A DNA stretch of 64,000 nucleotides from positions 186,001 through 250,000 of the forward strand of contig DASRER010000002.1 of NCBI GenBank assembly GCA_035651995.1, written 5' to 3'. The DNA comes from Terriglobales bacterium (lineage in GTDB: Bacteria; Acidobacteriota; Terriglobia; Terriglobales; Acidobacteriaceae). The notes under the pieces were generated by a model, which ran no database searches, was not told the DNA's origin, and saw nothing but the letters and a program-made list of their open reading frames with translations. Shown in pieces: positions 50,704 to 58,708 of this stretch. Position numbers and translations under genes: made by a program. Every line of letters starts with the position of its first letter. Position 1 is the first letter of the stretch.

Positions 50704-51264
50704 ATGCCCGAATCCCTCGTTTATGAATGCGCTCCCCCTCCGTTTATTGCTCCGCCCGGAACGACTCCTCATACCGAGCAATTTGGGTCATTACTGCTGA
50801 AGGAATCGTACATTGAAGGAGACACACACCCGTACCGGCTGAGGATGGAAGCCCAACCATCCACGAAGGAGGAGGCACAACGCATCCACCATGAGGCATT
50901 GGATTTGGCAACCAACCTCGACAGGGTATGGGCTTACGTGGCAGGCGAACCGTTGTTTGCGAAACGGTTGATCTTGCGGCGAGCAGACGCGCCGGGAAAA
51001 ACCGATACGCAACGTGAAGGCGCGCTATCGGCAGATGTGCGGAGCGAGTTACGCCAGTCGCTACATTGGCTATACGACATCGCAAACAATCGCCTTGAAG
51101 TCAGGCATGTGGTATCAAAAGGCAAGAGCGGCTCAGCCGGTACACTCCTGCCGAAGCTAACTGCGGCGGAACGCCGCGACTTCTTGCACGATGCAGACCT
51201 CGTGATTCGGGGCGTGGTGGAGCGGGAAATCGGAGTTCCAGCCGCAATTGTGCGAACGAGGTAA
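50704..51264 (+). CDS. Hypothetical protein, cargo region
   Basis: A 186-residue soluble protein from the ATG at 50704, behind CAGGAGCG. It has a mixed alpha/beta pattern with no known domain; Trp/His-rich patch LHWLYDIANNRLEVRHV and a C-terminal basic helix. It is followed after 37 bases by a small gene on the same strand. No signal peptide or membrane segment is seen. Confidence 0.55.
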   Translation: MPESLVYECAPPPFIAPPGTTPHTEQFGSLLLKESYIEGDTHPYRLRMEAQPSTKEEAQRIHHEALDLATNLDRVWAYVAGEPLFAKRLILRRADAPGKTDTQREGALSADVRSELRQSLHWLYDIANNRLEVRHVVSKGKSGSAGTLLPKLTAAERRDFLHDADLVIRGVVEREIGVPAAIVRTR

Positions 51265-51301
51265 TGGCTAAAAAAAAAAGAGCGGAGAAAGCTGAAGAGG
51301 A

Positions 51302-51487
51302 ATGAGCATTACGAAGATCGAACAGATTTCAGGCGAGCTGAGCGCGACGGTATTCGCAGAGATCAGACTCGCTCCCGGCACGGCTGTGGAAGATGGCACC
51401 TACACATTGCGGTACAGCTTCGACGGGCAGCAATCAGCGACCGCCGTTCGAATCAAATTCGGACACTTGCTTGCAGCACACGGGTAG
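51302..51487 (+). CDS. 61-residue hypothetical protein at the element's right end
   Basis: A small beta-rich protein (MSITKIEQISGELSATVFAEI...) with GAAGAGGA just ahead of the ATG. It is probably co-transcribed with the 186-residue gene. It is the last gene before the right-end ACTGCAT pair and att core. Function unknown. Confidence 0.5.
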   Translation: MSITKIEQISGELSATVFAEIRLAPGTAVEDGTYTLRYSFDGQQSATAVRIKFGHLLAAHG

Positions 51488-51501
51488 CAGTGTCCAAATT
51501 C

Positions 51502-51523
51502 ACTGCATATTCCACTGCATGAT
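51502..51523 (+). repeat. Paired ACTGCAT repeat, putative integrase arm site (right)
   Basis: ACTGCAT at 51502 and ACTGCATGAT at 51514, 12 bases apart, about 90 bases inside the right att core and in the same orientation as the left-end pair. It is consistent with arm-type sites on both sides of the core in the circular form. Confidence 0.6.
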
Positions 51524-51614
51524 GTTAGCCGAGTGTGGCTGATTCGACGTTATGGAGGGGATTCGAGCCGCGCTAACGCTTTGATAAGACGTGGAGCCGC
51601 TGAGGGCCTGCCGA

Positions 51615-51654
<40 letters not shown>

Positions 51655-51674
51655 GCGGGACGGGCACTGCTTCC

Positions 51675-51703
51675 AGCCTAACTTACCAGCGCTCGGGTGA
51701 CAA
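51675..51703 (-). promoter_or_regulatory. Stranded ancestral promoter of tRNA-Ser
   Basis: On the minus strand TTGTCA (51703-51698), 17 bases, TAGGCT (51680-51675), placing a start about 14 bases ahead of the tRNA 5' end as it would have been before integration. It now reads into the att remnant and the element's right end. Spacing and position are those of a normal tRNA promoter. Confidence 0.55.
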
Positions 51704-51812
51704 CTCTCCGCCTGAGCCGCCAGTCTTGTGAAGCTGTGTTTCATGCCGGCCGCGCGAATGTGCCGGGACTATTGTCCGTGTCCTGGAGCTGTGGAGGACG
51801 CTTCCTGCTTGG

Positions 51813-52061
51813 CTACATCGTCGGGCCGTAATAACCGCGCCGGGGACCGTAACGATAAGAATAGCGCTGGCCGTAGCGCCGTCCGAACAGGCCGTAGCGG
51901 CCCCAGGAGCGGAAGCGTTCGCGGCGGAGTTCACGGCGATATTGCCGTTCGGCGCGTATGCGCGCGCGGTACTCGGCGGAGCGGCAGGAGCGGGCGAAGG
52001 CGCTGCCCAGCGGCAGCGCGACGATGACGGCGAGCAGAAGCAGCAACCAGACTTTTTTCAT
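51813..52061 (-). CDS. Small secreted Arg/Tyr-rich protein
   Basis: An 82-residue protein from the ATG at 52061, with GGGGGA upstream. A strong signal peptide (KVWLLLLLAVIVALPLGSAFA) is followed by a very basic, Arg/Tyr/Gly-rich mature part (YRARIRAERQYRRELRRERF, then GRYGLFGRRYG repeats). This looks like an exported cell-envelope-binding or structural protein; no family is recognised. The frame is open upstream to 52127, but that part has no signal-like character. Confidence 0.6.
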   Translation of the reverse strand: MKKVWLLLLLAVIVALPLGSAFARSCRSAEYRARIRAERQYRRELRRERFRSWGRYGLFGRRYGQRYSYRYGPRRGYYGPTM

Positions 52062-52206
52062 TTGTCCCCCTCGGACTTTTTCCCTCGGACCCAGGTTGCG
52101 TTCACCCGAACTGCGGGCGTGTCGCACACCAATAGACGGATGTGCCGCACTGAGGTTAGTAACGCGAACCTGGCCGCCGCGGTTCCGGGAATGTGAGCGA
52201 TCGCCC

Positions 52207-53853
52207 TTATTTTGGCACCAGCCCCGGCAGCCAGTAGGCGTATGCCATCACGATGGCGCCCACGATCGCGGCCAGCGCGATCGAGTGCCAGACGACGAAG
52301 CGGAAGATCAGGCCTTCGTTGCCCACCTGGTTGGTCGCTGCCGTGGCGACCACGATGGACTGCGCGTCCACCATCTTGCCCATCACGCCGCCGGCGCTGT
52401 TGGCGGCGCACATCAGGACGGGGCTCAGGCGAAGTTGCTCGGCGGTGATTCTCTGCAATCCGCCGAACAAAGCGTTCGACGAGGTGTCGCTGCCGGTCAG
52501 CGCCACGCCCAGCCAGCCCAGATATGTCCCGAAGAACGGAAACAGCCATCCGGTGCGCGTGAACGCGAGGCCGAGGACGGCGTCCATGCCGGAGTATCGG
52601 GTGACGAAACCGAGGCCGAGCATAAATGAGATGGCCAGCACGGCGAAGCGCATGCGCACCAGCGTCCGCCAGAAGATGCGCGCCATCGCCTTCGGCCCCA
52701 GGCCCAGCAGCACGCCGGAGAGGATCGCCGAAAGGAAGCAGCTCGTGCCCGTCGCCGACAGCCAGTTGAAGTCGTACTTGGCGTGCTCGGGCGCGGGCCG
52801 GGCGACCACGGGCTGGGCACGCAGCACCGCATCGTGCAGCAGCGGCACGTCCCAGCCGCCGCGCGCGAATGCCGGCGTAGTGGCCTTGTTCAGCGCCGTC
52901 TTGATGTTCGGCAGCCCCCACAGCAGGACGACGACGGAGAGGATGGCGAACGGCATCCAGGCGCGCGCAATCCGCGCCGCTGTGTGGCATTGCGTTGCCG
53001 CGGCAGCTTCAGGCGGCTCGTCGGCAAACCGGCAAATCCGCATTGGCTGCCAGAAGCGCAGGAAGATCAGCGTGGCCACCAGCGACACCACGCCCGAAGT
53101 GATGTCCACCAGGTTGCCGTCCATGTAGTTCGACCAGAAGAACTGCGTGGCCGCGAACGACGCGCCGACGACCACGATGGCCGGCATCACTTCCCAGGTC
53201 TCGCGCCAGCTCACCATGGAGCGCACCAGCCAGAGCGGAATCAGCAGCGCCGTGAGCGGCAGGATGCGTCCGATCATGGCGTTCAACTGCGGTTCGGGCA
53301 GCGCGCTCACCACCGCCAGCGTGTGCACCGGCGTGCCGATGGCGCCGAATGCCACCGGCGCGGTGTTCGCGATCAGGTTCAGCGCGGCTGCGTGGAACGG
53401 CTTGAACCCGAGCCCGATCATGAACGCTCCGGCAATTGCCACCGGCGCGCCGAATCCCGCGGCGCCCTCGATGAAGGCACCGAAGCAGAACGCCACCAGC
53501 AGCAGTTGCAGCCGGCGATCGCCGGTGATGGCGGCCACCGACTGCTTCATGATCTCGAACTGTCCGGTCTCGACCGAGATGTCGTACAGAAAAACCGCCG
53601 CCACCACGATCCAGGCGATTTTCAAAAGTCCGAAGGCGACCCCGTAGGCGAAGCTCACCACCGCCAGCGTGGCCGGCATGTGGAACGCAAGGACCGCGGC
53701 GACAATTGCCGTCACCGCGCCTGCCAGCGCGCAGCGATGCGGGCTCACGCGAAATCCGGCGAGCAATCCCAGCAGCACCAGGATGGGCAGCGCCGCGACG
53801 AGTGTCGAGAGCCACCAGTGGCCCAGCGGGTCGTAGATTTGCGTCCACGTCAT
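52207..53853 (-). CDS. lctP: L-lactate permease (LctP/LldP family)
   Basis: A 548-residue, about 12-helix transporter that takes up L-lactate (and glycolate) with protons. Family blocks seen: TGDRRLQLLLVAFCFGAFIEGAAGFGAPVAIAGAFMIGLGF, LNLIANTAPVAFGAIGTPVH, and the C-terminal WLGVALTGSDTSSNALFGGLQ followed by AANSAGGVMGKMVDAQSI. The long central hydrophilic loop (about 280-330) is normal. No lactate dehydrogenase gene is next to it. Confidence 0.92.
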   Translation of the reverse strand: MTWTQIYDPLGHWWLSTLVAALPILVLLGLLAGFRVSPHRCALAGAVTAIVAAVLAFHMPATLAVVSFAYGVAFGLLKIAWIVVAAVFLYDISVETGQFEIMKQSVAAITGDRRLQLLLVAFCFGAFIEGAAGFGAPVAIAGAFMIGLGFKPFHAAALNLIANTAPVAFGAIGTPVHTLAVVSALPEPQLNAMIGRILPLTALLIPLWLVRSMVSWRETWEVMPAIVVVGASFAATQFFWSNYMDGNLVDITSGVVSLVATLIFLRFWQPMRICRFADEPPEAAAATQCHTAARIARAWMPFAILSVVVLLWGLPNIKTALNKATTPAFARGGWDVPLLHDAVLRAQPVVARPAPEHAKYDFNWLSATGTSCFLSAILSGVLLGLGPKAMARIFWRTLVRMRFAVLAISFMLGLGFVTRYSGMDAVLGLAFTRTGWLFPFFGTYLGWLGVALTGSDTSSNALFGGLQRITAEQLRLSPVLMCAANSAGGVMGKMVDAQSIVVATAATNQVGNEGLIFRFVVWHSIALAAIVGAIVMAYAYWLPGLVPK

Positions 53854-53923
53854 GCGCGGGAAGGTGTGCGTTTGTAAGTTGTAGGAGCGGCAATGTCAAG
53901 AAACTGACCCGAGGGAGCCCCAC

Positions 53924-53944
53924 TCAAGCCGTCTTTTGGCTTGA
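53924..53944. other. Small hairpin in the lctP-ada intergenic region
   Basis: TCAAGCC, loop GTCTTTT, GGCTTGA, between the divergent lctP and ada starts. It could be an operator or a leader hairpin; too short to say. Confidence 0.3.
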
Positions 53945-54052
53945 ATGGGCTTTGCCGCCACTTTCCATTTCCCCGCTTTGACGCCACAATTCGGATAGCA
54001 GGCTTTTTCAGGCGAGGCTAGTGTGATGGCAGCGAAAAGGAGAACCGAGACC

Positions 54053-55156
54053 ATGAGCACAGCCAACACCATCGCCTTCCCCGCCGACAGCCTGTGGCGC
54101 GCCGTGATGGAGCGCGACCACAACTTCGACCGCCGCTTCGTGTACGCGGTGCACTCCACCGGAGTGTTCTGCCGGCCGTCGTGCCCCTCGCGGCGTCCGC
54201 GTCGCGAGCAGGTCAGCTTCTATAACGACGCGCCCTCGGCCGCCGGCGCCGGGTACCGGCCGTGCCTGCGCTGCCATCCGGCGGCCGCCGAACCTCAGGC
54301 TGAGGCGCAGTTGCGCCGCGTCTGCGACTACATTGACGCGCACATTGACTCGCCCTTCCGCCTGGCCGACGCCGCCCGCGCCGCGCGCCTCAGCTCCGCC
54401 CAGGCGCAGCGGGCGTTCATGCGGTTGCTTGGAATTACTCCCCGCGCTTTCGCCGACGCGCGCCGCGTGGCGCTGCTCAAGCGCCGGCTGCGCAACGGGA
54501 GCGACGTGACCAGCGCCGTCTACGACGCCGGCTACGGCTCCAGCAGCCGCGTCTATGAGCGCGCCAGCAGCCACTTCGGCATGACGCCCGCCACCTATCG
54601 CGCCGGCGGACGCGGCGAGCAGATCAGCTTCGCCATCGCCGACTGCGCGCTGGGAAAACTGCTTGTGGCGGCAACGGCGCGCGGCGTCTGCGCGGTCCGC
54701 CTCGGCGACTCCGAAGCGGAACTTGCCGGCGGGCTGAAAGAAGAATTTCCCGCCGCCACGCTCGACGCCGGCAATCGCCGGCTGAGAGCCTGGGTACAGC
54801 AGGTGCTGGTGACGCTGGATGGTGAAGCCCCCGCCGCCGAGCTGCCGCTTGATCTGCGCGGGACCGCGTTTCAGTGGAAGGTGTGGAACGCGTTGCGGCA
54901 GATTCCCGCCGGCGAAACTCGCACCTACGCCGATATCGCCCGCTCGATCGGGAGCCCCGGCGCGGTTCGGGCCGTGGGATCGGCGTGCGGCGCAAATCCT
55001 GTCGCCCTGGTCGTGCCCTGCCATCGCGCCGTCCGCAGCGATGGCGGTCTCGGCGGCTACCGCTGGGGACTCGAGCGCAAGCGCAAGCTCCTTGCCGGCG
55101 AGCACGCACGCCGCTCGAATCCGCCGGCGGAGAAGGCTCGGCGGGCGGCTCGCTGA
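54053..55156 (+). CDS. ada: Ada, bifunctional DNA alkylation-repair protein and regulator
   Basis: A 367-residue three-part protein. The N-terminal Ada domain takes methyl groups from phosphotriesters: FCRPSC with Cys40 and Cys44, and the zinc pair in RPCLRC (Cys71, Cys74). An AraC-type helix-turn-helix follows (about 85-185; RLADAARAARLSSAQAQRAF and AVYDAGYGSSSRVYERASS), then the O6-methylguanine methyltransferase domain with the active-site PCHR (Cys323) and GTAFQWKVWNALRQIPAGET. The start at 54053 gives standard length. It probably regulates itself; no Ada box was recognised upstream. Confidence 0.94.
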   Translation: MSTANTIAFPADSLWRAVMERDHNFDRRFVYAVHSTGVFCRPSCPSRRPRREQVSFYNDAPSAAGAGYRPCLRCHPAAAEPQAEAQLRRVCDYIDAHIDSPFRLADAARAARLSSAQAQRAFMRLLGITPRAFADARRVALLKRRLRNGSDVTSAVYDAGYGSSSRVYERASSHFGMTPATYRAGGRGEQISFAIADCALGKLLVAATARGVCAVRLGDSEAELAGGLKEEFPAATLDAGNRRLRAWVQQVLVTLDGEAPAAELPLDLRGTAFQWKVWNALRQIPAGETRTYADIARSIGSPGAVRAVGSACGANPVALVVPCHRAVRSDGGLGGYRWGLERKRKLLAGEHARRSNPPAEKARRAAR

Positions 55157-55162
55157 GCCCGG

Positions 55163-56638
55163 TCAGTTCTGCGGAACGATCACCGGCGGCAGATGCGGCA
55201 GATCGCGAGGGAAGTTCGCCAGCGCGTATCCCAGGACCGCCATGACGGCGGCGTTTTCCGCCAGCTCGCGCGGCACAACTTTGTCTAACGTGTCGGCGGG
55301 CGTGTGGTGGTAGTGGAAATAGGCGCGGCCGTCCTGGATGGGGCTGAAGGTCGGCACGCCGGCGGCCGCGAGGCGTGAAATGTCGGCGCCGGTATCGTCG
55401 CTGACGCGCGCAATCGTGGCGCCGATGGGTTCCAGCGCCTTGGCGATCCAGGCCAGGTCCGGCAGGTCTTCGGTACGCACGCGCGCGTTGAACCCCGCCG
55501 GATGTCCGGCGCCGCTGTCGCTCTCGATGGCGGCGAAGAGCGAACCCATCTCCGCCAGATACTCCTTGGCGTAGCCACGCCCGCCGGCGCCGCCGTTTTC
55601 TTCGTTGATCCAGGCAATTACGCGCAGCGTGCGCTTTGGCCGCAAATGAAGCTGCGTCAGGATGTGCGCCGCTTCCATCGCCACCGCCACGCCGACGCCG
55701 TCATCCATTGCGCCGGTGCCCAAATCCCACGAATCCAGGTGGCCGGAGACGATCACCACCTGCTCCGGGTGCTCCGTGCCCTTCAGGTCGGCGATCACGT
55801 TGTAGCTGGGCTCATCGGGCAATGTTTGCGGTGTGAGCAGTAGATGCATGCGAACGCGGCCATCGGCTGCGAGCGCAGCGATCATCTCCGCGTCTTCGGC
55901 GGTGACCGCTGCGGCGGGAATTTTCGCCACGTCCTTCTGATAGTTGAGCGCGCCGGTGTGCGGCAGGCGGAAGTCGGCGCTGCCCACCGAACGCACCAGC
56001 GCCGCCACTGCTCCCAGCTTCGCAGCGGCGCTCGCGCCCTCGCCGCGATATCTCACCGCCTGGCTGTACGCCGGGAACGACAGTCCCTGCTCGGCCATGC
56101 GCTTGTCGTACTTCTCATTGAACAGGACGATCTTGCCTGCCACCTGCTGCGCGCCGAGCGCATCCAGTTCGTCGAAGTTGTTGACCACTACGACGTCGGC
56201 AGTCAGGCCATCGGCAGGCGTCGAAACGCTCCCGCCCAGCGCGGTGAGCACCACTTTCTGCGACGTCCCCGGAACCTGGCCGGGGTACTCCACCAGCGAC
56301 GCGCTCTCGGCTCCGCGCACCCAGTGCGGCACCATCACGCGCTGGAGCCGGACATCAAGGCCGAGTTGGCGCAACTCGCCGGCCACGTACTCCACCGCCG
56401 CCGCCGCCTGCGGCGATCCGCTCAGCCGCGGGCCAATGCTGTTGGTCAGGTGCGCAAGCTCGCGCCAGGCGTAGTCGCTGGCCAGCGCCGCGTTGCGGAT
56501 GTCGTTGAGCTCGGCCATGGTGGCCGGCGGAAACGGGTTGGGCGTTTGCGATGCGCGACGCTGCGCGAACGCGAGCGGCGAGGCAAGCAGACCCACGGAG
56601 ATGAAAGCAGCGCACAACCAAGCATGAATGCGGATCAT
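55163..56638 (-). CDS. Secreted M28-family metallopeptidase with PA domain
   Basis: A 491-residue protein from the ATG at 56638. Signal peptide IHAWLCAAFISVGLLASPLAFA; an inserted PA domain (about 130-260); and the M28 zinc site HLDSWDLGTGAMDDGVGVAVAMEA, INEENGGAGGRGY, IESDSG and YFHYHHTPADTLDK, matching the carboxypeptidase Q/glutamate carboxypeptidase-like group. It is an exported di-zinc aminopeptidase or dipeptidase. It is divergent from hemE, with starts 56 bases apart. The frame continues upstream but without a better start. Confidence 0.88.
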   Translation of the reverse strand: MIRIHAWLCAAFISVGLLASPLAFAQRRASQTPNPFPPATMAELNDIRNAALASDYAWRELAHLTNSIGPRLSGSPQAAAAVEYVAGELRQLGLDVRLQRVMVPHWVRGAESASLVEYPGQVPGTSQKVVLTALGGSVSTPADGLTADVVVVNNFDELDALGAQQVAGKIVLFNEKYDKRMAEQGLSFPAYSQAVRYRGEGASAAAKLGAVAALVRSVGSADFRLPHTGALNYQKDVAKIPAAAVTAEDAEMIAALAADGRVRMHLLLTPQTLPDEPSYNVIADLKGTEHPEQVVIVSGHLDSWDLGTGAMDDGVGVAVAMEAAHILTQLHLRPKRTLRVIAWINEENGGAGGRGYAKEYLAEMGSLFAAIESDSGAGHPAGFNARVRTEDLPDLAWIAKALEPIGATIARVSDDTGADISRLAAAGVPTFSPIQDGRAYFHYHHTPADTLDKVVPRELAENAAVMAVLGYALANFPRDLPHLPPVIVPQN

Positions 56639-56693
56639 GAGCAGAGTTCCCGGAACCGATACTAACATCGGCAAAAGTGCTACATTCAACCCA

Positions 56694-57743
56694 ATGTCGG
56701 CACCCGAGTCGCGATTTGTCCGCGCCGTGCGCGGCGAGCCGGTAGACGCCACGCCCGTGTGGTTCATGCGGCAGGCGGGGCGCTACATGCCGGAGTATCG
56801 CGCCGTGCGCAAGCGCCATTCGCTGCTGGAAATCTGCAAGGACCCGGCGCTGGCGGCGGAAGTGACCATCACCGCCGCGGAAAAACTCGGCGTGGACGCG
56901 GCCATCATCTTTGCGGACCTTTTGCTGCCCCTCGAGGTGATGGGCCTGCCGTTTCACTTCGCCGCCGGCGAAGGACCGGTGATCGAGCGTCCCCTGCGCA
57001 CCGCTGGAGATGTTTCCGCGCTGCGCACCGACCGCGTCGCCGAACTAGGCTATGTGGCCGAGGCTGTAAAGCGCGTGGCAGGGCACTTCGGCCCCAAGCT
57101 TCCCGTGATCGGCTTCTGCGGCGCGCCGTTTACACTCGCCAGCTACATGATCGAGGGCGGCGGATCGCGCCACTACGTCGAAACCAAGAAGCTCCTGTAC
57201 TCCGACCCGCAGGTCTGGGACGAACTCATGAGCAAGCTGGTCGTGGTGCTCAGCGCCTACGCGACAGAGCAGGCGCGCGCCGGCGCCGACGTTCTGCAAG
57301 TTTTTGACAGCTGGGTCGGCTGCCTCAGCCCCGACGACTACCGCCGCTACGTGCTGCCGCACACGCGGGCGCTGGTGCGAACGCTGCAAGCCGCCGCGCC
57401 GGTGATCTACTTCGGCACCGAGACAACCGCGCTTCTTGCCGACATGCGCCAGAGCGGCGCCGACGTGATCGGCCTCGACTGGCGCGTTCCCCTCGACGAA
57501 GGTTGGGCGGCGCTGGGGGACGGCGTGGGCGTGCAGGGCAACCTCGATCCAGTGGCGCTGTTTGCCGATTGGAAAGAGCTGCGGCGCCGCGCCGAAGACG
57601 TGCTGCGCCGCGCCGCCGGCCGTCCCGGACACATCTTCAATCTTGGGCACGGAATTCTGCCGGAGACGCCGGAAGAAAACGTGCGCGCGCTGGCCGAATT
57701 CGTTCGCGAACACTCCGCGCGCCCGGCCGCGCAGGCCCGCTGA
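56694..57743 (+). CDS. hemE: HemE, uroporphyrinogen III decarboxylase
   Basis: Converts uroporphyrinogen III to coproporphyrinogen III. The 349-residue length is standard, with PVWFMRQAGRYMPEYR at residues 21-36, IIFADLLLPLEVMG, GFCGAPFTLASYMIEGGGS and NLGHGILPETPEENV. The ATG at 56694 lacks a strong ribosome-binding site. The stop codon overlaps the hemH ATG by one base, and hemH overlaps the oxidase gene, so the three form a coupled haem operon. Confidence 0.95.
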   Translation: MSAPESRFVRAVRGEPVDATPVWFMRQAGRYMPEYRAVRKRHSLLEICKDPALAAEVTITAAEKLGVDAAIIFADLLLPLEVMGLPFHFAAGEGPVIERPLRTAGDVSALRTDRVAELGYVAEAVKRVAGHFGPKLPVIGFCGAPFTLASYMIEGGGSRHYVETKKLLYSDPQVWDELMSKLVVVLSAYATEQARAGADVLQVFDSWVGCLSPDDYRRYVLPHTRALVRTLQAAAPVIYFGTETTALLADMRQSGADVIGLDWRVPLDEGWAALGDGVGVQGNLDPVALFADWKELRRRAEDVLRRAAGRPGHIFNLGHGILPETPEENVRALAEFVREHSARPAAQAR

Positions 57744-58708
57744 TGAAGACCGCCATCCTGTTGCTCGCGCATGGTTCGCCGGACTCGACCGCCGGCATGG
57801 CCGGCTTCCTGCGTAACGTCACCGGCGGGCGCCCGGTCAGCGATGAAACCGTGAAGGAGCTGGAGCATCGCTACGACCTGATCGGCCACTCGCCGCTCAC
57901 CGAGATCACGTATCGCCAGGCGCAGGCGGTGGCGCGCCAGCTCGACCTGGCGGTGTACGTCGGCATGCGCAACTGGCATCCGTACATTCCCGATGTCGTG
58001 CGGCAGATGGAAGCCGACGGCGTGGATGCCGCGGCTGCCATCTGCATGGCGCCGCAGAACTCGCGCGCCAGCGTTGGCCTGTACCGGCGCGTGCTCATGG
58101 GCGACGACGCCGCCGCTCCTGGGCGCACGCATCCGCCGATCGGCGCGCCGCCGCGCTTTCGCGTGCACACTGTCGAGAGCTGGCACGACCATCCGCTGCT
58201 GATTCGCGCCTTCGCGGAAAAACTTTCCGCCGGATGGGAGCGCGCGCGCGCCGAGGCAGGCGCCCAGCTGCCGGTCATCTTCACGGCGCACAGCGTCCCG
58301 GAGCGGACCATCAGTGAAGGCGACCCGTACGAGCAACAGGCGCGCGAAACCGCGAAGCTGGTGGCCGGCGAAGCCGGCATCGGCGAGAGCTGGCGCTTCG
58401 CCTTTCAGAGCCAGGGCAGGGCCGGAGGACCGTGGCTCGGGCCCACGGTCGAGGAAACAATTCTCGCGCTGAAAAAAGAAGGCTACTCGGGCGTCTTCAT
58501 CCAGCCCATCGGATTCCTCAGCGACCACATCGAGGTGCTTTACGACGTGGACATCGCCTTCCGCCAACACGCCGAAAAGCAGGGCATGCGTTTGTGGCGC
58601 GCCGAATCGCTGAACGGCTCGCGCCTGCTCACCGCCGCGCTGGTGGACCTGGCGCGCAGGGCGCTGACGCACTTCGGCGCGGCGCAGTCGCAGGGCGCGC
58701 GCCGATGA
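57743..58708 (+). CDS. hemH: HemH-type ferrochelatase
   Basis: A 321-residue ferrochelatase inserting iron into a porphyrin. It has LLLAHGSPD at the start, the metal-site His183 in FTAHSVPERT, SQGRAGGPWLGPTVE and GFLSDHIEVLYDVD with the conserved Glu. It is probably soluble, with no 2Fe-2S tail. Because it sits with a HemY-type oxidase and no hemN/hemF is here, it may work on coproporphyrin (then CpfC) or protoporphyrin; sequence alone does not decide. Confidence 0.92.
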   Translation: MKTAILLLAHGSPDSTAGMAGFLRNVTGGRPVSDETVKELEHRYDLIGHSPLTEITYRQAQAVARQLDLAVYVGMRNWHPYIPDVVRQMEADGVDAAAAICMAPQNSRASVGLYRRVLMGDDAAAPGRTHPPIGAPPRFRVHTVESWHDHPLLIRAFAEKLSAGWERARAEAGAQLPVIFTAHSVPERTISEGDPYEQQARETAKLVAGEAGIGESWRFAFQSQGRAGGPWLGPTVEETILALKKEGYSGVFIQPIGFLSDHIEVLYDVDIAFRQHAEKQGMRLWRAESLNGSRLLTAALVDLARRALTHFGAAQSQGARR

